Assembly (NCBI GenBank): GCA_949126835.1
Contig: OX421497.1
Coordinates: 11,192,132 to 11,256,131, forward strand
Reading direction: 5' to 3'
DNA: 64,000 nucleotides
From: Anisus vortex
Lineage: Eukaryota; Mollusca; Gastropoda; Planorbidae
Under the pieces are notes generated by a model. The model was not told the DNA's origin, searched no databases, and saw only the letters and a program-made list of their open reading frames with translations. The position numbers and the translations under genes were made by a program. This document shows, piece by piece, positions 1 through 12,362 of the stretch; within the stretch, counting starts at the first letter, position 1; each line of letters begins with the position of its first letter.

Positions 1-952
1 TTAAAATAACAACAATTACATAATATAACGCTAGTAAATACGTCTCTTATATTTATTAAATTAATAAATTTGAATTTAATTACAATTATAATTTAAAATT
101 ACTTATATTTATGTTTAATTAAAGAAGATGGAATCTTTTTCATGTAATTAGTCTGTATCAATTAATGGGCCCCTTGTCCTTAACTGCTTTTCGCTAATTG
201 TATAATTATGTCATATTTTGAGTGGTCAAGTGTAAGTGACCTTTTTGTATACTTAAAACAGATTTCAGGTGCGATAAAATCTGTTCATAAAAGTTAGTTG
301 AATCAAAAGATGAAAGTAGAGTCAATGCCTAGCAGTGGATGATTGCAGTCGACGTTCTTCCAGATTTTCCCTCAAATTTACAAATTTTTATAATCATTAT
401 TTGGATGTTTTAAATTGAACTTGCTGCATTTTAAAATCTCCAATATCCCTCCACTAAAAACAAAAGATCACTTCTAAAAAGGTTGTAGTAAGATCAAACT
501 AGTCAGGCTTTGTGTGGTAGGAAAACATGAGTCCATGAATTTGAAAATCTTGACTTCGTGTAGAAAACTCCACTTTGAGTGTTTCAATTTACTTCTGAAA
601 AAAAAAGCCCAACCATCTACCTTAATAAGTGTCGGAAATCGGGGAAAATACATGTAATTAAATGTTTTGAAATTGATTTCACGAAAAGATATGTCCAGTT
701 TCAATGCAAATTCATTCCAGTGGTCTCATAGTGCTGTTTGACCCCGTCCTTTAATTGCAAGTCCAACTCAATGAAATATGTCGTTATGTCATTCAGAATC
801 ATCGGCTTTAATAATCAGTTATTCAATACCAGTATGTGTTGTTGGTTGTTTTTTTTTTCAACAAGAAACACCTCTTGGATGTCTCTCGCGTGCCATTGAG
901 AATCGCTGTGCGTGCCAAATCTGGCACGCGTTTCTTAAGTTGCCTACCCCTG
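1..952 (+). mobile_element. hAT-like non-autonomous element family H1, right part (cut by window start)
   Basis: It matches 56140-56735 and 62060-62613: ggtcaagtgtaagtgacc, then the segment with gcgataaaatctgttca, and it ends in the family's right terminus (gtgccattgagaatcgct ... ttgcctacccctg at 952). It carries no coding capacity and is diverged from the other copies. Confidence 0.75.
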
Positions 953-1896
953 CTTTACAGTATTACGCAATCTTCTATGTCTAGCAAGGAAAATAAAAAT
1001 GAAATTATCAAATTATAGACAAGTTTTCAATCAAAATTTCAATGCACTATTTCTGTCCAATATTTATGAAACTAAAAAAATAGATATCAATTTTTCAATA
1101 TATAGTTTGTTCCTTTATCGAGAACCATGACAAGCCCAATGGGAATGTTAAATCAAATTAATTGAACATTGCATCTCGTGTTAACAAGATCTAATTAATC
1201 ACATCTTAAAGTTAGCCACTGGGGCAAAATCAATCTTAAAGGGTTTAAAGCTTTATATGCAGTGGGGGCCGTGGGAGCGGAGTGGGGGGGGGGGGCAGTA
1301 TTTAGGAGAAGTGAAGGGGAAAGGAAGGCGGTGTTTATGTGAATCATTTTGATATATTTTTTTACATCTAAACTTTTTTTCAATCGTGGAAATCTTTTAA
1401 ACAAATTTTTTTAATCCGTTGTTCCGTTAAACAGAGAATGCAAGATTATTTCTCTGAGCTACGCACTCAAGGTTGCACGGAGACAGGGATATAAATATTC
1501 TTCAATTTCAACCCTTCGTTTTGTTTTTTAACCTCCTTATTTCGATCTTATTAGATCTTTTCTTTTGGATTCTGTGAAATTTTAGAATATATCTCTGTAT
1601 GCCAAATAACGCGTAGAACTTACTTTTAAGAAAAAAAACATTTTAAAATAACATATTATATTATGTAATTTAAAAAAAAATCAAATTTTTTTTAAACATA
1701 CAAATGAAAAAATATATATTCTAAAATATATAAAGCATGAAAATAACATTCAAGTGTTTAAGAATAATTTAAAAAATTTCATTTAAAAAACATACAAAAT
1801 TAACATTTTAAGTTTTCCAAATTGTGGGGCATTTTTTGTAAATAATTTTAATAATTGGATAAATGTCCCGACAATTGATGTATTTTTCAGAGAAGA
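953..1896. other. AT-rich spacer, no gene seen
   Basis: Short A/T runs and a G-run near 1285 are present, and I see no coding or repeat signal beyond that. Confidence 0.5.
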
Positions 1897-2170
1897 TGAC
1901 GTCACTAAGGGGGTTATATTGTATGTCATGTCTCAGAAAAATATCATGTTCACGTGTGTCACGTCAATTTCATACTAAAGGTTTAGAAAAGATGACGTCA
2001 ATAACCGGACGTATATTGACGTCAGTAAAATAGCGTCAGTTGCAGGTCTTCTCTTCAGAACCACTTGACGTTAAATGAGAAAGGCATCTATTTCACAAAA
2101 TGTCTTTTTTCCAAACTTGACGTCAGTAAAATATATGTCAATCTCACGTATTTTGAAAACGCGGACGTCA
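1897..2170. promoter_or_regulatory. Cluster of palindromic CRE octamers (TGACGTCA)
   Basis: Perfect TGACGTCA octamers lie at 1897-1904, 1993-2000, 2017-2024 and 2118-2125, with near-matches at 2066-2073 (TGACGTTA) and 2163-2170 (GGACGTCA). This is the CREB/ATF site. Two of the copies share longer context (ttgacgtcagtaaaata), so part of the cluster may be an old duplication. Chance alone would give about one such octamer in 64 kb. Whether it acts as an enhancer or promoter cannot be told from sequence; no gene start is recognised next to it. Confidence 0.35.
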
Positions 2171-3579
2171 ATAGGAAGACGTGTCCAACATTGAATAAAA
2201 TGTCTCCTGAAAAGAAGACACTGGTAAACGAAACAAAATTAAAAATATTTCTGAAAAATAAAAAAAGAAAGAGAACAAATATTAAAGGTTTTTATTCTAC
2301 ATCTTTTATGTAGGCCTACCTTTACGCGACACTAAATTTCGACGGCATCTCAGTAAGAATAATATAAAAAAAAAAGGCGTAACATTAATGGAACCTAACT
2401 ATTTACACCCTTTCAGTAGTATTAGTTTATAGCATTATAGTGGAACGTCTCTGTAAAACCACTGTGTTCTATGCAACCTGAAAAAAAAATGGAGGAAATA
2501 CAAGAAAATGGGTCTGACCAAAACTGACCAGAATTGCCCGTGGCTTTTTTGTGTGGCTAACCAAATTTGGACTTCTTTTATTAGTTTCCCGCCTTTTTTT
2601 TCTTTTTTTTTTGTTCTTGTAGTTCTGTGTTGTCTGCTTCAGCGCGTGGCCGGGTTACAATTCGCCTTTTCTTGACCAAGCAGTAGTGTAGACTAAGACT
2701 AGCGTGGACGGTCTGGGAATTCCCAGAGATTTAACTCGCCCTCTTTATCTCTCGGTGGGCCCTCGTCCGTGGATGATACTCGAAAGTCTGATGACGTTTC
2801 TCTTCCTGGCAGACAAATAGGGAGGTCTTCACGAGTCTGCTCTTTTCAGCGTTTAGTCTTGTTGGATTTATTGCCATTCTTTTGTGGTTTTTTTATTTTT
2901 ACTTTTTTATTATAGAAAATATATTGTTGCAGTTTTTTTTCCCGCCATAATTCTAGAAAGAAAAAAAAAGCAACAAAAGATGAAAGAGAGACAGAGAGTA
3001 CGAGAGACGGAGAACAAAAAAAGAGATCGACCTCCTTATCAATAGGTAATATGGTCAGGGAATCGATTACTACCTTCAGTGCCCATCGATTCCCATAGTC
3101 ATTAGGTTGAATCATACGCAGCGCGAATCGATTCTGTCTTTTCTGACGTTGCGTTAAGTCGAATACGCCTACCTGTAGTGTCGGCAGATGTTGGAGGCGC
3201 AGCCTAATCCCTCATTTATTTTTAGCAAACACTTTGATTTCTATGGTCGAGATATTTATTCCCGAACAATGCAATAATAAATTAATTAAACTCCTTTTAT
3301 TTAGCTTCTCTTTTCCTTGGGTTACAAATTCATAAACAAAATGTAGACTAATCGAATCTAATTGTGATCGATTGAAAAGGTTATCAAATGATGAGACAAA
3401 TACTTTGGCGTATACTTTCTATCGCATTTCTCTTTTCGGCTGATTAATTAATTATTTGTTCTTCTTGAAAATGTTGTATAATTGAATTTCTTCCGTAAAA
3501 TCTGGTCCATTTATATTCCATTCATTTAGATATTTAGACCAAAAGAAATATGAATTAATTTTCATCGATTTACAATCCA
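2171..3579. other. Spacer, no gene seen
   Basis: AT-rich sequence with poly-T and poly-A tracts. The small open frames show no domain, splice context or known motif. Confidence 0.5.
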
Positions 3580-3655
3580 ATGAGGTGGTCGAGCGGTAGG
3601 GCGCTCGACTGGAGCACCGAAAGTCCTGGGTTCGAATCAGCGTGAAAATAAGCAA
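3580..3655 (+). mobile_element. tRNA-like SINE head
   Basis: It contains an A-box-like segment (ggtggtcgagcggtag) and a B box (GGTTCGAATC) spaced as in a tRNA. The ends do not pair into an acceptor stem, so this is a tRNA-derived SINE head rather than a working tRNA gene. Confidence 0.6.
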
Positions 3656-3689
3656 TTCAATTTTTGTCTAAAAGAAATTGAGTGCTAAA

Positions 3690-3776
3690 GCAGGGTACAT
3701 TTTTTGTCTGTTAGCACGCCGAATGAATTAGAAATCCTAAATTGGCACACTATTATCAAAAAGTTGCCTACCCCTG
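3690..3776 (-). mobile_element. Family H1 left terminus (fragment)
   Basis: Reverse-oriented left end: gttagcacgccgaatgaatt, aaatcctaaattggcacac, and ttgcctacccctg at the tip. Confidence 0.7.
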
Positions 3777-4173
3777 AAGAGACAAAGAAAATTTAGACCT
3801 ATATATAATAAAATGAAAAATATATAAGGGAAAGAGGTAAAGAAAATAGAAAGACAGCAAACAGAAAATAAAAGATAGCATAAGAAAATACTATAGACTG
3901 TCAGATGATGTAATAATTGAGGTCTAACTAATCGACGGACTTGTCTGACGTTTTCTCCAGCTAATTATCTCCCCTTGACTAGTGTACTTTCTCTGACCTA
4001 AATAAAACGACTTGTTGTGTGGTAAACCTACAAAAAAATCATTTTCTCATAATTTAGTCTTCGGTCAATATTACTGGCTTTTGTCAATACTGGCATTATT
4101 TTTCCATTGTCCACACAGTCCGAATCTCTATTTCTTTCCCCTCCCCCCTCACATGTCTCCGCTGCTCTTCCTA
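3777..4173. other. Spacer, no gene seen
   Basis: AT-rich sequence with no recognised feature, running into a pyrimidine tract. Confidence 0.45.
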
Positions 4174-4176
4174 TTA

Positions 4177-4263
<87 letters not shown>
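4174..4263. repeat. (CT)n microsatellite
   Basis: A nearly pure CT run with a few TTT and CCC breaks. The Ser/Leu and Arg/Glu open frames here are translation of the repeat. Confidence 0.95.
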
Positions 4264-4267
<4 letters not shown>

Positions 4268-4560
4268 ATAGCTAACCACTCTATCTTTATTTCGCTATCT
4301 CCAGCTCTCTTTATTACACATATCTGACTCAATCGGTCCTCGTTTGTTGTTTACACCTTTCTACTCTCTCGCCTTTCTACTCTCTCGCCTTTCTCTCTCC
4401 CACTTTTTCAGTCCTCCCCCACACCCCACCGAGTATGTTTCCTGACCTCCCCCCCCCCCTCCCTCCGTTCCCAGTCCATTTTATTTTTTTATAATCACCC
4501 GTTTTCCCCTGGCTGGACATTCAATACTCACCACAAAACCTCGCCGTACTATCGTGGTCA

Positions 4561-4625
4561 GTGTGCGTGTGTCTGTGTGTGTCTGTCTGTGTCTGTGTGT
4601 GTCTGTGTGTGCGTGTGTGAGTGTT
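4561..4625. repeat. (GT)n-rich microsatellite
   Basis: Interrupted tgtgtgtctgtgtg tract. Confidence 0.85.
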
Positions 4626-7026
4626 ATTTCGTGTTCGTTGTGAGACTTGTTAGAGTTTGTCCTATCACGTTTGTCACCAACATGGGAAAATAAAAAAAAA
4701 AATAATTAGAAATCGCTACTGGACAAAACAACAACATCAATAATAAGCCAAACAATCATGGTATCAACTCACTCACTAACAATGGGGATCAAACGCGTGA
4801 ACTCTCGAACCCCAAACCATCCCTTGAAGCTAAACCACATATCGACGAGCTATTATTATTATTATTGTTTTTCACAATGTAATGCACTTTTTTTTAAAAT
4901 TATGATTATCAGTGTAAATAAGTCTTGCAGCGGTCTATGTCAACTTTACACTATATGGAATGTCGCCATTTCCCCGCTGATTACTTAGATTAAGTCATTA
5001 ACTGTAAAGTTCGATTTCTGAGAAAAGTCCAAACTCTGAGAAAGGTTTGGACATTCCGTATTGGCCTTGTTAACGACACGTGAGCTGTTCCACTAATGTC
5101 TTGTTTTGGATAAACATTGGTTCTAAACTTTAGCGTCAGATGTCCAAACTTCATTAGCGCTAATAGCCTCGGACCTCCGTCACACCACGGATACAACAAC
5201 TGGGCTAATGATCAGTTTTATTTTTTTGTTTCTCATTGTTGATATTTGTTTATTTGTGTTATATTCGAAGCGGTTTAGAATTTTTTTAAATAAAGAAAAG
5301 TGGAATATAATAGGACAAAATATTCTCAAACAGATAAACAAAGAAATGACAATGTGATAGAAACATGGATTATTACGCTCAGTATCAACTACAAAGTCTG
5401 GAATCTGGAACCTCTGAATTTAAATATTTTGTTATCTATTGTTTACTGCAATTTATTCCCGTTTTTTATCTTTTAAACATGGCAATCAGATTGTGTAGCC
5501 TTACCAATGCTAGGTGTTTGTGACTACCTTCTACATCGTTATCAAAATGTCAATCAATACTTCACCCCCCCCCCGCCCCGAGTGCGTTATCTCTCTGTCC
5601 AGATGGACGGAATGACAGAAACTGCCCCCACCCCTTTTCCCGTTACTTCAAAGCCCCATGCCAGGCCAGATAATAAAAAAATGGGCTGCAGTGTCCAGCT
5701 GCCTGTCTTGATCTCCATTGGTCATCCTGGCATAACTCACTTGCCGGCTCGCAACATGCATGGTGCCGCTATTGGAAGCAGTTCCTTGTGTCTAGATGTG
5801 ATAGTTGCTGATATTTCGAATATTTAAACCTAACACATCGTACGTGTGATAACCACAATACGGTAATCTCACTATGGTTACATAGTGTTCTTTTCATAAT
5901 GTGAATAAAAAAGATTTCTCAACGTATTTGTATTTTAATAAGGTATTTAATGTGATAACAACAGACGAATCATACTTTTGACTCTTTCTTTCATATTATT
6001 TATATTATTATATTATTTCATACCTGGGATTAAATCAAATGTGCTTAAAGAAAATTCAGTTATAGATGTATTAAGTGAAATATTTCCGTAAGAAACGTTT
6101 GTCGAGAAAACAATTTAAAAGAGTATATTTATTTATGCTTTTAGTTTTAGTGCGAATCATTTGTTTCATGAGTAATGGCATTTGTGTTTGTCTTAGTTTT
6201 TCTTGTTCAAATTATTAACACAAAAATTGTCTTTTTTTAATCTAGGGGAGCTTATGATATTGTTTTCTGAATACATGTGCTTCTCTCCCTTATTTTCGTA
6301 TTATTACAATGATATCATTTGTTTTCACCTGTTATTTTCATGTGTTTGGGACATAAGAGAATAAATATCAAATTATTCGAAACATGAAAAAGACAAATAT
6401 TTCACTAGGTATTTTATCTCTCTATCTCTCTCTCTCTCTCTCTTTTTTTATACTCTCACAGATAATATCTAAATCAATACAACCCTACATGCTTTGCAAA
6501 TACTTTCACCTCCCCTTATATCCAACATTCTTGCCTGGCCTAAGTCTTCAGTCATCACATAATCCTTCAGAGATAATCTTCTATGGATAAATGAGACGAC
6601 AATCATTGTTCGTAGATCAGGGAGATTACCGTATTTATTCAGTTGAAATTGCGCCACAATAGACGGTCACAGCTGGTTTCCATAGCTGGTCACGGCTGGG
6701 GGATGTGTTTTCCTTCGTTTTGTATCACTTCATATGCTAAACATTTCTTTGCGTGTATTGCGTGAAATCATAGTATGGCTTGGCGCTTCATTCTTCTTTC
6801 TTTCAAAATTATCTTTTTACAAGTTCTTTGTGTACTAGTCTCTTTCCTGTCTCCAAATTGGAGGAAAAAACTGCACAGAATCTATCTTTCTGTTTTTCCT
6901 TTCTCTCTCTCTCTTTCCCTCTCTCTCTCCTATTTTTTTATCCCTCTTCTTTCTCAATCACTTCATTTCCGTGATGTTTCTCTATCTCTTTCCATCTCTC
7001 AATTTTTCTTATTTTTTCTGTGATTT
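4626..7026. other. Spacer, no gene supported
   Basis: It includes an open frame of 106 codons at 5507-5827 rich in Pro from a C-run; it has no recognisable domain or splice context, so I do not call it. There are short CT tracts at 6418-6442 and 6900-6935. Confidence 0.45.
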
Positions 7027-7067
<41 letters not shown>

Positions 7068-7072
7068 TTCTT
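7027..7072. repeat. (CT)n microsatellite
   Basis: CT run broken by TTT. Confidence 0.9.
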
Positions 7073-8189
7073 TTACTACAAGAGAAGATTGTCGGGCCAC
7101 TACAACGTCCAGCCAACACTACAATTCCAGGATTTGAACCCAACTCCTACACGTTTGGACTCAGCGTCTCTAAACTCTTTACGTGCAGTGGGATTCATAA
7201 ATTAATTGACATTTTCTTTTTTGTAAACATGGCGACAAATAGATGTATATACATCCGCCGTGTGATACAATAGTGTAGTATAATCAATTGATGTTTTATG
7301 TCTACTTGCTGTACTTGTTATGGTTGTCGTTATTGTTAAATCTAGTACAGGTTAATCTGTTATGTTAAGCTTTTACTTTTGGTATTGTTCTTTAGCCTTT
7401 AGTTGAGCTTCTCCTGTCCAAGTTAACGTCTCCACGTGACTTATGGCGTTGGTCACTAGGTACTGGACCGAGAGACAGTTTACACGTGGTAGGGAGGGAG
7501 AGGGGGGAGGAACCAAGGGGTGGTGATCAGTTTGCTCGGATATTGATTCCCGTTTCTTGGCCAGTGGTCAGTTGCCCGGCTCAATGAGGCGACGGTCAGT
7601 TAGTCGTGTGATTGGGAAAACGACTTGGACGTTTGCTGAGCCAAGCCATTGCAACGTAAAGTGGACAGAGCCAGACGATCCGTTTTCACTACTTTTGTCT
7701 ATTGACACGCACTAAAATAGCCAGGAATCACTACTTTCTAAATCTGTGTCTTTGTTTAACAAGTCGCCATTTTTCTTTGTCTACAATCTAATATTGATCT
7801 ATATATTTTAAAATTGTTAAAACATATTATCCAGTGATGTAGAAAATATAGATCGCGCATGAAAGCCATTCAGCATTGGTTATTGTGGAGAATGACGTTT
7901 GACTTCCGGTCGTGGCTTATTCTGCATCCTAGAGCGTTTTGTGTTATATTGATCTTAAAATATATTTCGTTGTTTTAGAGAAGACTTCAGGTTACGATAA
8001 CAAGGAACGTATTTAAAAGTAGTGCATTTTTTTAATAATGAAAGAAAAACTATTTTGTTGACCTTACGGAATAAAATCTCGTTTGTATGTATTTCTTACA
8101 ACGAACATGCCTTGTGGTTATTAGGCTTTGGGGAAACTAGGTAAAACCAGTTACTTTTTCTGTCAACATGGTCGGATAAACCTTGTCTA

Positions 8190-8192
<3 letters not shown>
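7073..8192. other. Spacer, possible tRNA-like trace
   Basis: 7120-7150 contains ggatttgaaccca, an antisense B-box-like string, without a convincing A box. Nothing else is recognised. Confidence 0.4.

Positions 8193-8241
<49 letters not shown>
8193..8241. repeat. (GA)n microsatellite
   Basis: About 22 GA units with one AA break. Confidence 0.95.
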
Positions 8242-8242
<1 letters not shown>

Positions 8243-9114
8243 TTAAAATAAAAATTTCTTGAATGTACTCTTTGTACTTTTCAACTTTAGTTAAACGTTT
8301 TCTCATATATACGTGTGTCGCCTATCTTGACTGGATCCGCCGCTAATTACTTTACATACAGCTAACTATATTATGCTAATTATCGAAATAGTTTGAATAG
8401 CCAATCACCGTAACGACATTAGAGTATGAATAGCTTATACAGGTATAACGTGTACATGAAAACATATCAATACATATTGTCAAACAACAACGAACACGTA
8501 TTGTTTTAAAGTCTGATTGAAACCTCTAAGCGTATCTCTTTTACTCCTTATCGATCTCCATTAGTTGTTAATGAGGTGTTCTTAGTGTAGTGTCGGGGGT
8601 GGGGGGATGGTGGGTGGTGATGGCGGCCGGGGGAAGGGCATAGGTTGACACTTCAACAACCTTGACCTTTCATACAGCGTATCGGTAAAAAAAAAAATAA
8701 TTTGTCGATCAAGCTTTACACGCAATGTGTCAGAGGGGGGAGATCGGGAGGGGGGGGGGGCTAAATGTCACACTGGGTGATGTTGTGACATATCATTTTT
8801 GCCTTGCTGTTGTTGTTGTTGCAGCGGGTGATATCTATTCACTGGTCAAGCGTTGTGTGGTCTGCTGGGAGAGAGGTTATCAAATTGGTTTCTTCTGTTT
8901 ATTGTTGATCATGATGTTTTAGCTATAGATTTTTCGTTGTTGTAAGGTTATCTCAGTGTGGAATATATTATTATAACCTATGCTAATGTTTTCATGTTTA
9001 TTCAAATCAATACCAGGATTATCAGATGACTCAGTGGCTTGTTGGTGAACTCAGTGTGGAGTTGGAGGATAGTGTGGGTGGTGGTAGAGTTAGAGAAATG
9101 TAGTGAATTCGTGA
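8242..9114. other. Spacer, no gene seen
   Basis: G-rich tracts occur at 8594-8635 and 8737-8760, and there is nothing coding. Confidence 0.45.
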
Positions 9115-9520
9115 TTTAGTGAATGAGTTTTGTTAAACACAGTCTGTGAGTGTTTATGTGAGTGAATGATTCAGTGAGGATTGAGTGAATGGATTTTGTT
9201 AACTTAGTGTGTGAGTGAATGATTGAGTAAGGATTGAGTGAATGGATTTTGTTAACTTAGTGTGTGAGTGAGTGATTGAGTAAGGATTGAGTGAATGGAT
9301 TTTGTTAACTTAGTGTGTGAGTGAGTGATTAAGTAAGGATTGAGTTAATGGATTTTGTTAACTTAGTGTGTGAGTGAGTGATTGAGTAAGGATTGAGTGA
9401 ATGGATTTTGTTAACTTAGTGTGTGAGTGAGTGATTGAGTAAGGATTGAGTGAATGGATTTTGTTAACTTAGTGTGTGAGTGAGTGATTCAGTGAGGATT
9501 GAGTGAATGAATGAATGAGT
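9115..9520. repeat. 53-bp minisatellite, about six units
   Basis: The core ttgttaacttagtgtgtgag recurs at about 9196, 9249, 9302, 9355 and 9408 with 53-bp spacing, and each unit also holds ggattgagtgaatgga. Flanking units are degenerate. Confidence 0.9.
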
Positions 9521-9995
9521 TAATGAGCAATTGGATGAGTGCGTGAGTGAAGGAGTGAGTGAGTGAGAATTGAGTGAATGAGTGAGTCTATAAGTGAGCT
9601 AATGAGTGAGTGAATGAGTGAGTGAATGAGTGAGTGAATGAATTAGTGACCTAATGAGGATTGAGTGAGAGAGTGAATGAATGAGTGAGTGAATGAGAAT
9701 TGAGTGAATGAGGATTGAGGGAATGAGGATTGAGTGAATGAGTAAGTGAGTCTGTGACTGAGTGAATGAGTAAGTGAACAAGTAAGGAGTGTGGGAGTGA
9801 GTTGGTGTGAATTTGGCTATTTGCTTTGGTGATGTAGTGAATTAGTTAATGGTGAGAGTTTTGTGAATGAGTTAGTAAGTGTGAGCGTTAGAAAATTAGT
9901 TAATGAGTGAGTGAGTAAGTGAAAGAGTGAGTAAGTGAGTGAGTTGGTTTGAATATCTTAGAGAATAAGTAAGTCTGTGAGTGATCGTGCAAGCA
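9521..9995. repeat. Degenerate GTGA/TGAA tetranucleotide field
   Basis: gagtgaatgagtgagt-type sequence continues from the 53-bp array, with decreasing order, to about 9995. A similar field lies at 11010-11275. Confidence 0.8.
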
Positions 9996-10045
9996 ACTAG
10001 GTAAGTAAGTTAGTGAATTGATAAATTGGGAAGGGGGGTTGAGAA

Positions 10046-10128
10046 TGCATAATAATAATAATGGTAATTTTTATAGTGTTTTAATCCATGCTATTAAATC
10101 AGACAAGTACTCCATGGCGTATAACAAT
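10046..10128 (-). mobile_element. SINE/LINE 3' tail fragment
   Basis: Read on the - strand it gives aatagcatgga...cactataaaaattaccattattatt, which matches the tail of the element at 26070-26215. Confidence 0.5.
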
Positions 10129-10306
10129 GTATTAACAAACCTCTGAATGATTGAATGAATGTGTAAATGGCGGATGAACTAAGTGAGTTAGTGAAAATTT
10201 TAAATAAATAACTGAGAGACGCAACAATGGAAAACAAGCAAAATTAAATCATCTTAAGTTCACGCTGAAATATTCCCTAGACCTGCGATACATTTACTTC
10301 CTAGTA

Positions 10307-10375
10307 CAGTGTTTCCTAATGCCGGGTCGTGAACCGACACCGGGCCATAAGAATAAATAAATTTGGGAAACGCTG
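10307..10375. mobile_element. Very short hAT-like inverted-repeat element
   Basis: It begins CAGTGTTTCCTAA and ends with tttgggaaacgctg, which is a near-perfect inverted repeat of the start. The interior is only about 40 bp. Flanks tcctagta and ttctagtt are similar but offset by two bases, so the target duplication is not certain. Confidence 0.45.
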
Positions 10376-11009
10376 CTTTCTAGTTTATATATACAAAATA
10401 TATCTTTGCTTAAAAACGTTTCGTTGTAAAAAAAAAAGAAAAGAAAAGTGGGAGACGTGAAAGGGTGTGTTGGGGGGGGGGTTGAAGCCCAGGGAGGAGG
10501 TCTGTAACACAACAGAGTGCAATGCTACAGAAGGAGAATGGCAGGGGATACCAAATGGATGAATGATGTATGAAGCTGCCAGTGCGGGGCCAAAAATGTC
10601 GATCGTGCTTCATTGTACGAGCGCAAGGGCGAGGGCTCTGGAAAGCTATATTTTAAATGTGTTGGAGGGAAAAGAACAAACGAATAATTTTTTATTAGGG
10701 TCAGTGTGAGGATACCGGAAGCTGAAACTCTTGATGTGTTTGTGAAGACCATGCTTTGTTGCTCTTTCATATTAACGGTCTCGTCCAGGTTTTTAGAATG
10801 TTAAATTAAATGTTATGTCCTTAGAGCTTCGTAAAGCATTGTTATTTTTTGGTGCAGTTTTATTGGGTGATTGAATGACGTGTTAACTGATTGGGGAAAG
10901 TGTGTGTGTTTGTGTGTGTATGTGTGTATGTGTGTGTGTGTGTGGGGGGGGTGACAGAGTGAGTGTGTACATACGTGAGTGAGTGAATGGTTATGTGAAT
11001 AAAGAGGTT
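10376..11009. other. Spacer, no gene seen
   Basis: It contains a GT/GTAT tract at 10899-10945 followed by a G run. The open frames of 60-80 codons on the - strand have no recognisable content. Confidence 0.4.
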
Positions 11010-11275
11010 GAGGAGTGGGTTATTGAATGTGTGTGTAAATGAATTAGCGAGTGTGTGATTGAGTGAATGAATGAATGATTACGCGAATAATTGTGACTAA
11101 GTGAGTGATTGAGTGAGTGTGTGTGGTTGCATGATGGAATGAGTGAGTGAATCCGTGAGCCATTGAGCGATTGAGTAACTGGTTTGTGATCCAGTGGGTG
11201 GGTGAGTGATTGAATGAGTTTGTGATTGGGTGCGTGTGCACGAGTGGATGATTGAGTGATTGTGTGATATTAGGA
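11010..11275. repeat. Degenerate GTGA tetranucleotide field
   Basis: Repeated gagtgaatgaatgatt/gagtgattgagtgag words; the His/Thr/Ser-rich open frame on the - strand is its translation. Confidence 0.8.
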
Positions 11276-11309
11276 GATCACATAAGAAAATTCAGTAAGT
11301 TCAGTGTTG

Positions 11310-11376
11310 AGGACGTAGTGGTCTAGCGGAAGAGTATGGTGTTGCATTCTAGACGACTATGACTTCAAACCCTAAA
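11310..11376 (+). mobile_element. Degenerate tRNA-like SINE head
   Basis: It has an A-box-like gtagtggtctagcggaag and a decayed B-box-like gacttcaaaccct about 35 bp later. No acceptor stem forms, so I do not call it a tRNA gene. Confidence 0.45.
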
Positions 11377-11773
11377 TGTAAAAAAAATAAAAACACTGAA
11401 TAATTCTAACTGGATCTAAAGTGTGTCTTTGAGTTTAACCAGCCATATAAGACGCCAAAGAGCAGATCTATTGTTTTCTTTGAAAGTTTTGCATGAAAAT
11501 ATTTCTACAAAGGAATACATAGTCTTGTGTTTTGCCTGAAAATGTTTTCCCTTCAATGAATAATTCATAACGGGTTTTAGTTTTTCCTCTTCATGTTCAC
11601 ACTTTATTAAATATTTCATCGTATTCGAAACAAACACCGACGTAATAAACTACGACGTCATTTCACGACGTATCGACACGCCCGCCCGGTGTGTCCGTTT
11701 CAGTGTCCGGCACCACCCGGGTGTGCCAACCGTGACTGCCTGAAATTCGAATCGAAGACTCGAGCGGAAGGCA

Positions 11774-11777
<4 letters not shown>

Positions 11778-11861
<84 letters not shown>
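11778..11861. repeat. (GA)n microsatellite, about 41 units
   Basis: Pure GA run. It produces Arg-Glu and Ser-Leu open frames that I do not call. Confidence 0.97.
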
Positions 11862-11864
<3 letters not shown>

Positions 11865-12362
11865 AATACGGGTTAACCGACTGAATCGATACGAGGGGGA
11901 GGAAACTCGATGAGACCTTGAGGTTCTTTGAAATTTTAGCAACAGCTCTGACATATTATTGAACAACAAGGATAATTTATATCTGTGTGTGCGTACGTGT
12001 GTGTGTGGGGGGGGGGGAACTATTGAACAGCTGAGATATTGAAAACCTGTCTTGTTATATTACTGTTATATAGAAAATTGTGAATCTGTATTCGTAAACA
12101 TAATGCCAAGGAAAGGAAAGGATATTGTTGACTCAGAAATATCTGCAAACCATATAGATCACTTGAACAGCGAAAGATAGATGTTTAAAGCATTGAAAAG
12201 CCGATGTCCTATTTTACATCTGTAGATACACAAGTGGTATAATATAAGCATTGGTGTAAACAAATTATCGCTAATCAGAGTACAACCTCCTCCAAATAAC
12301 TCTTAAAGTAATATCCTCTTTATCTTTACCAATTCCCTTCACAAATTACGCGAAAATATGTT
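11862..12362. other. Spacer, no gene seen
   Basis: A short GT tract and G run occur near 11985-12018. The rest is AT-rich. Confidence 0.45.

Noticed and set aside
5507..5827. 106-codon open frame
   Set aside because: It runs through a poly-C tract and has no domain or splice context; chance is likely.
9115..9520. CRISPR-like array (also 23901-25325, 48740-49390, 58180-58535)
   Set aside because: Units are head-to-tail with no unique spacers; these are minisatellites in a eukaryotic genome.
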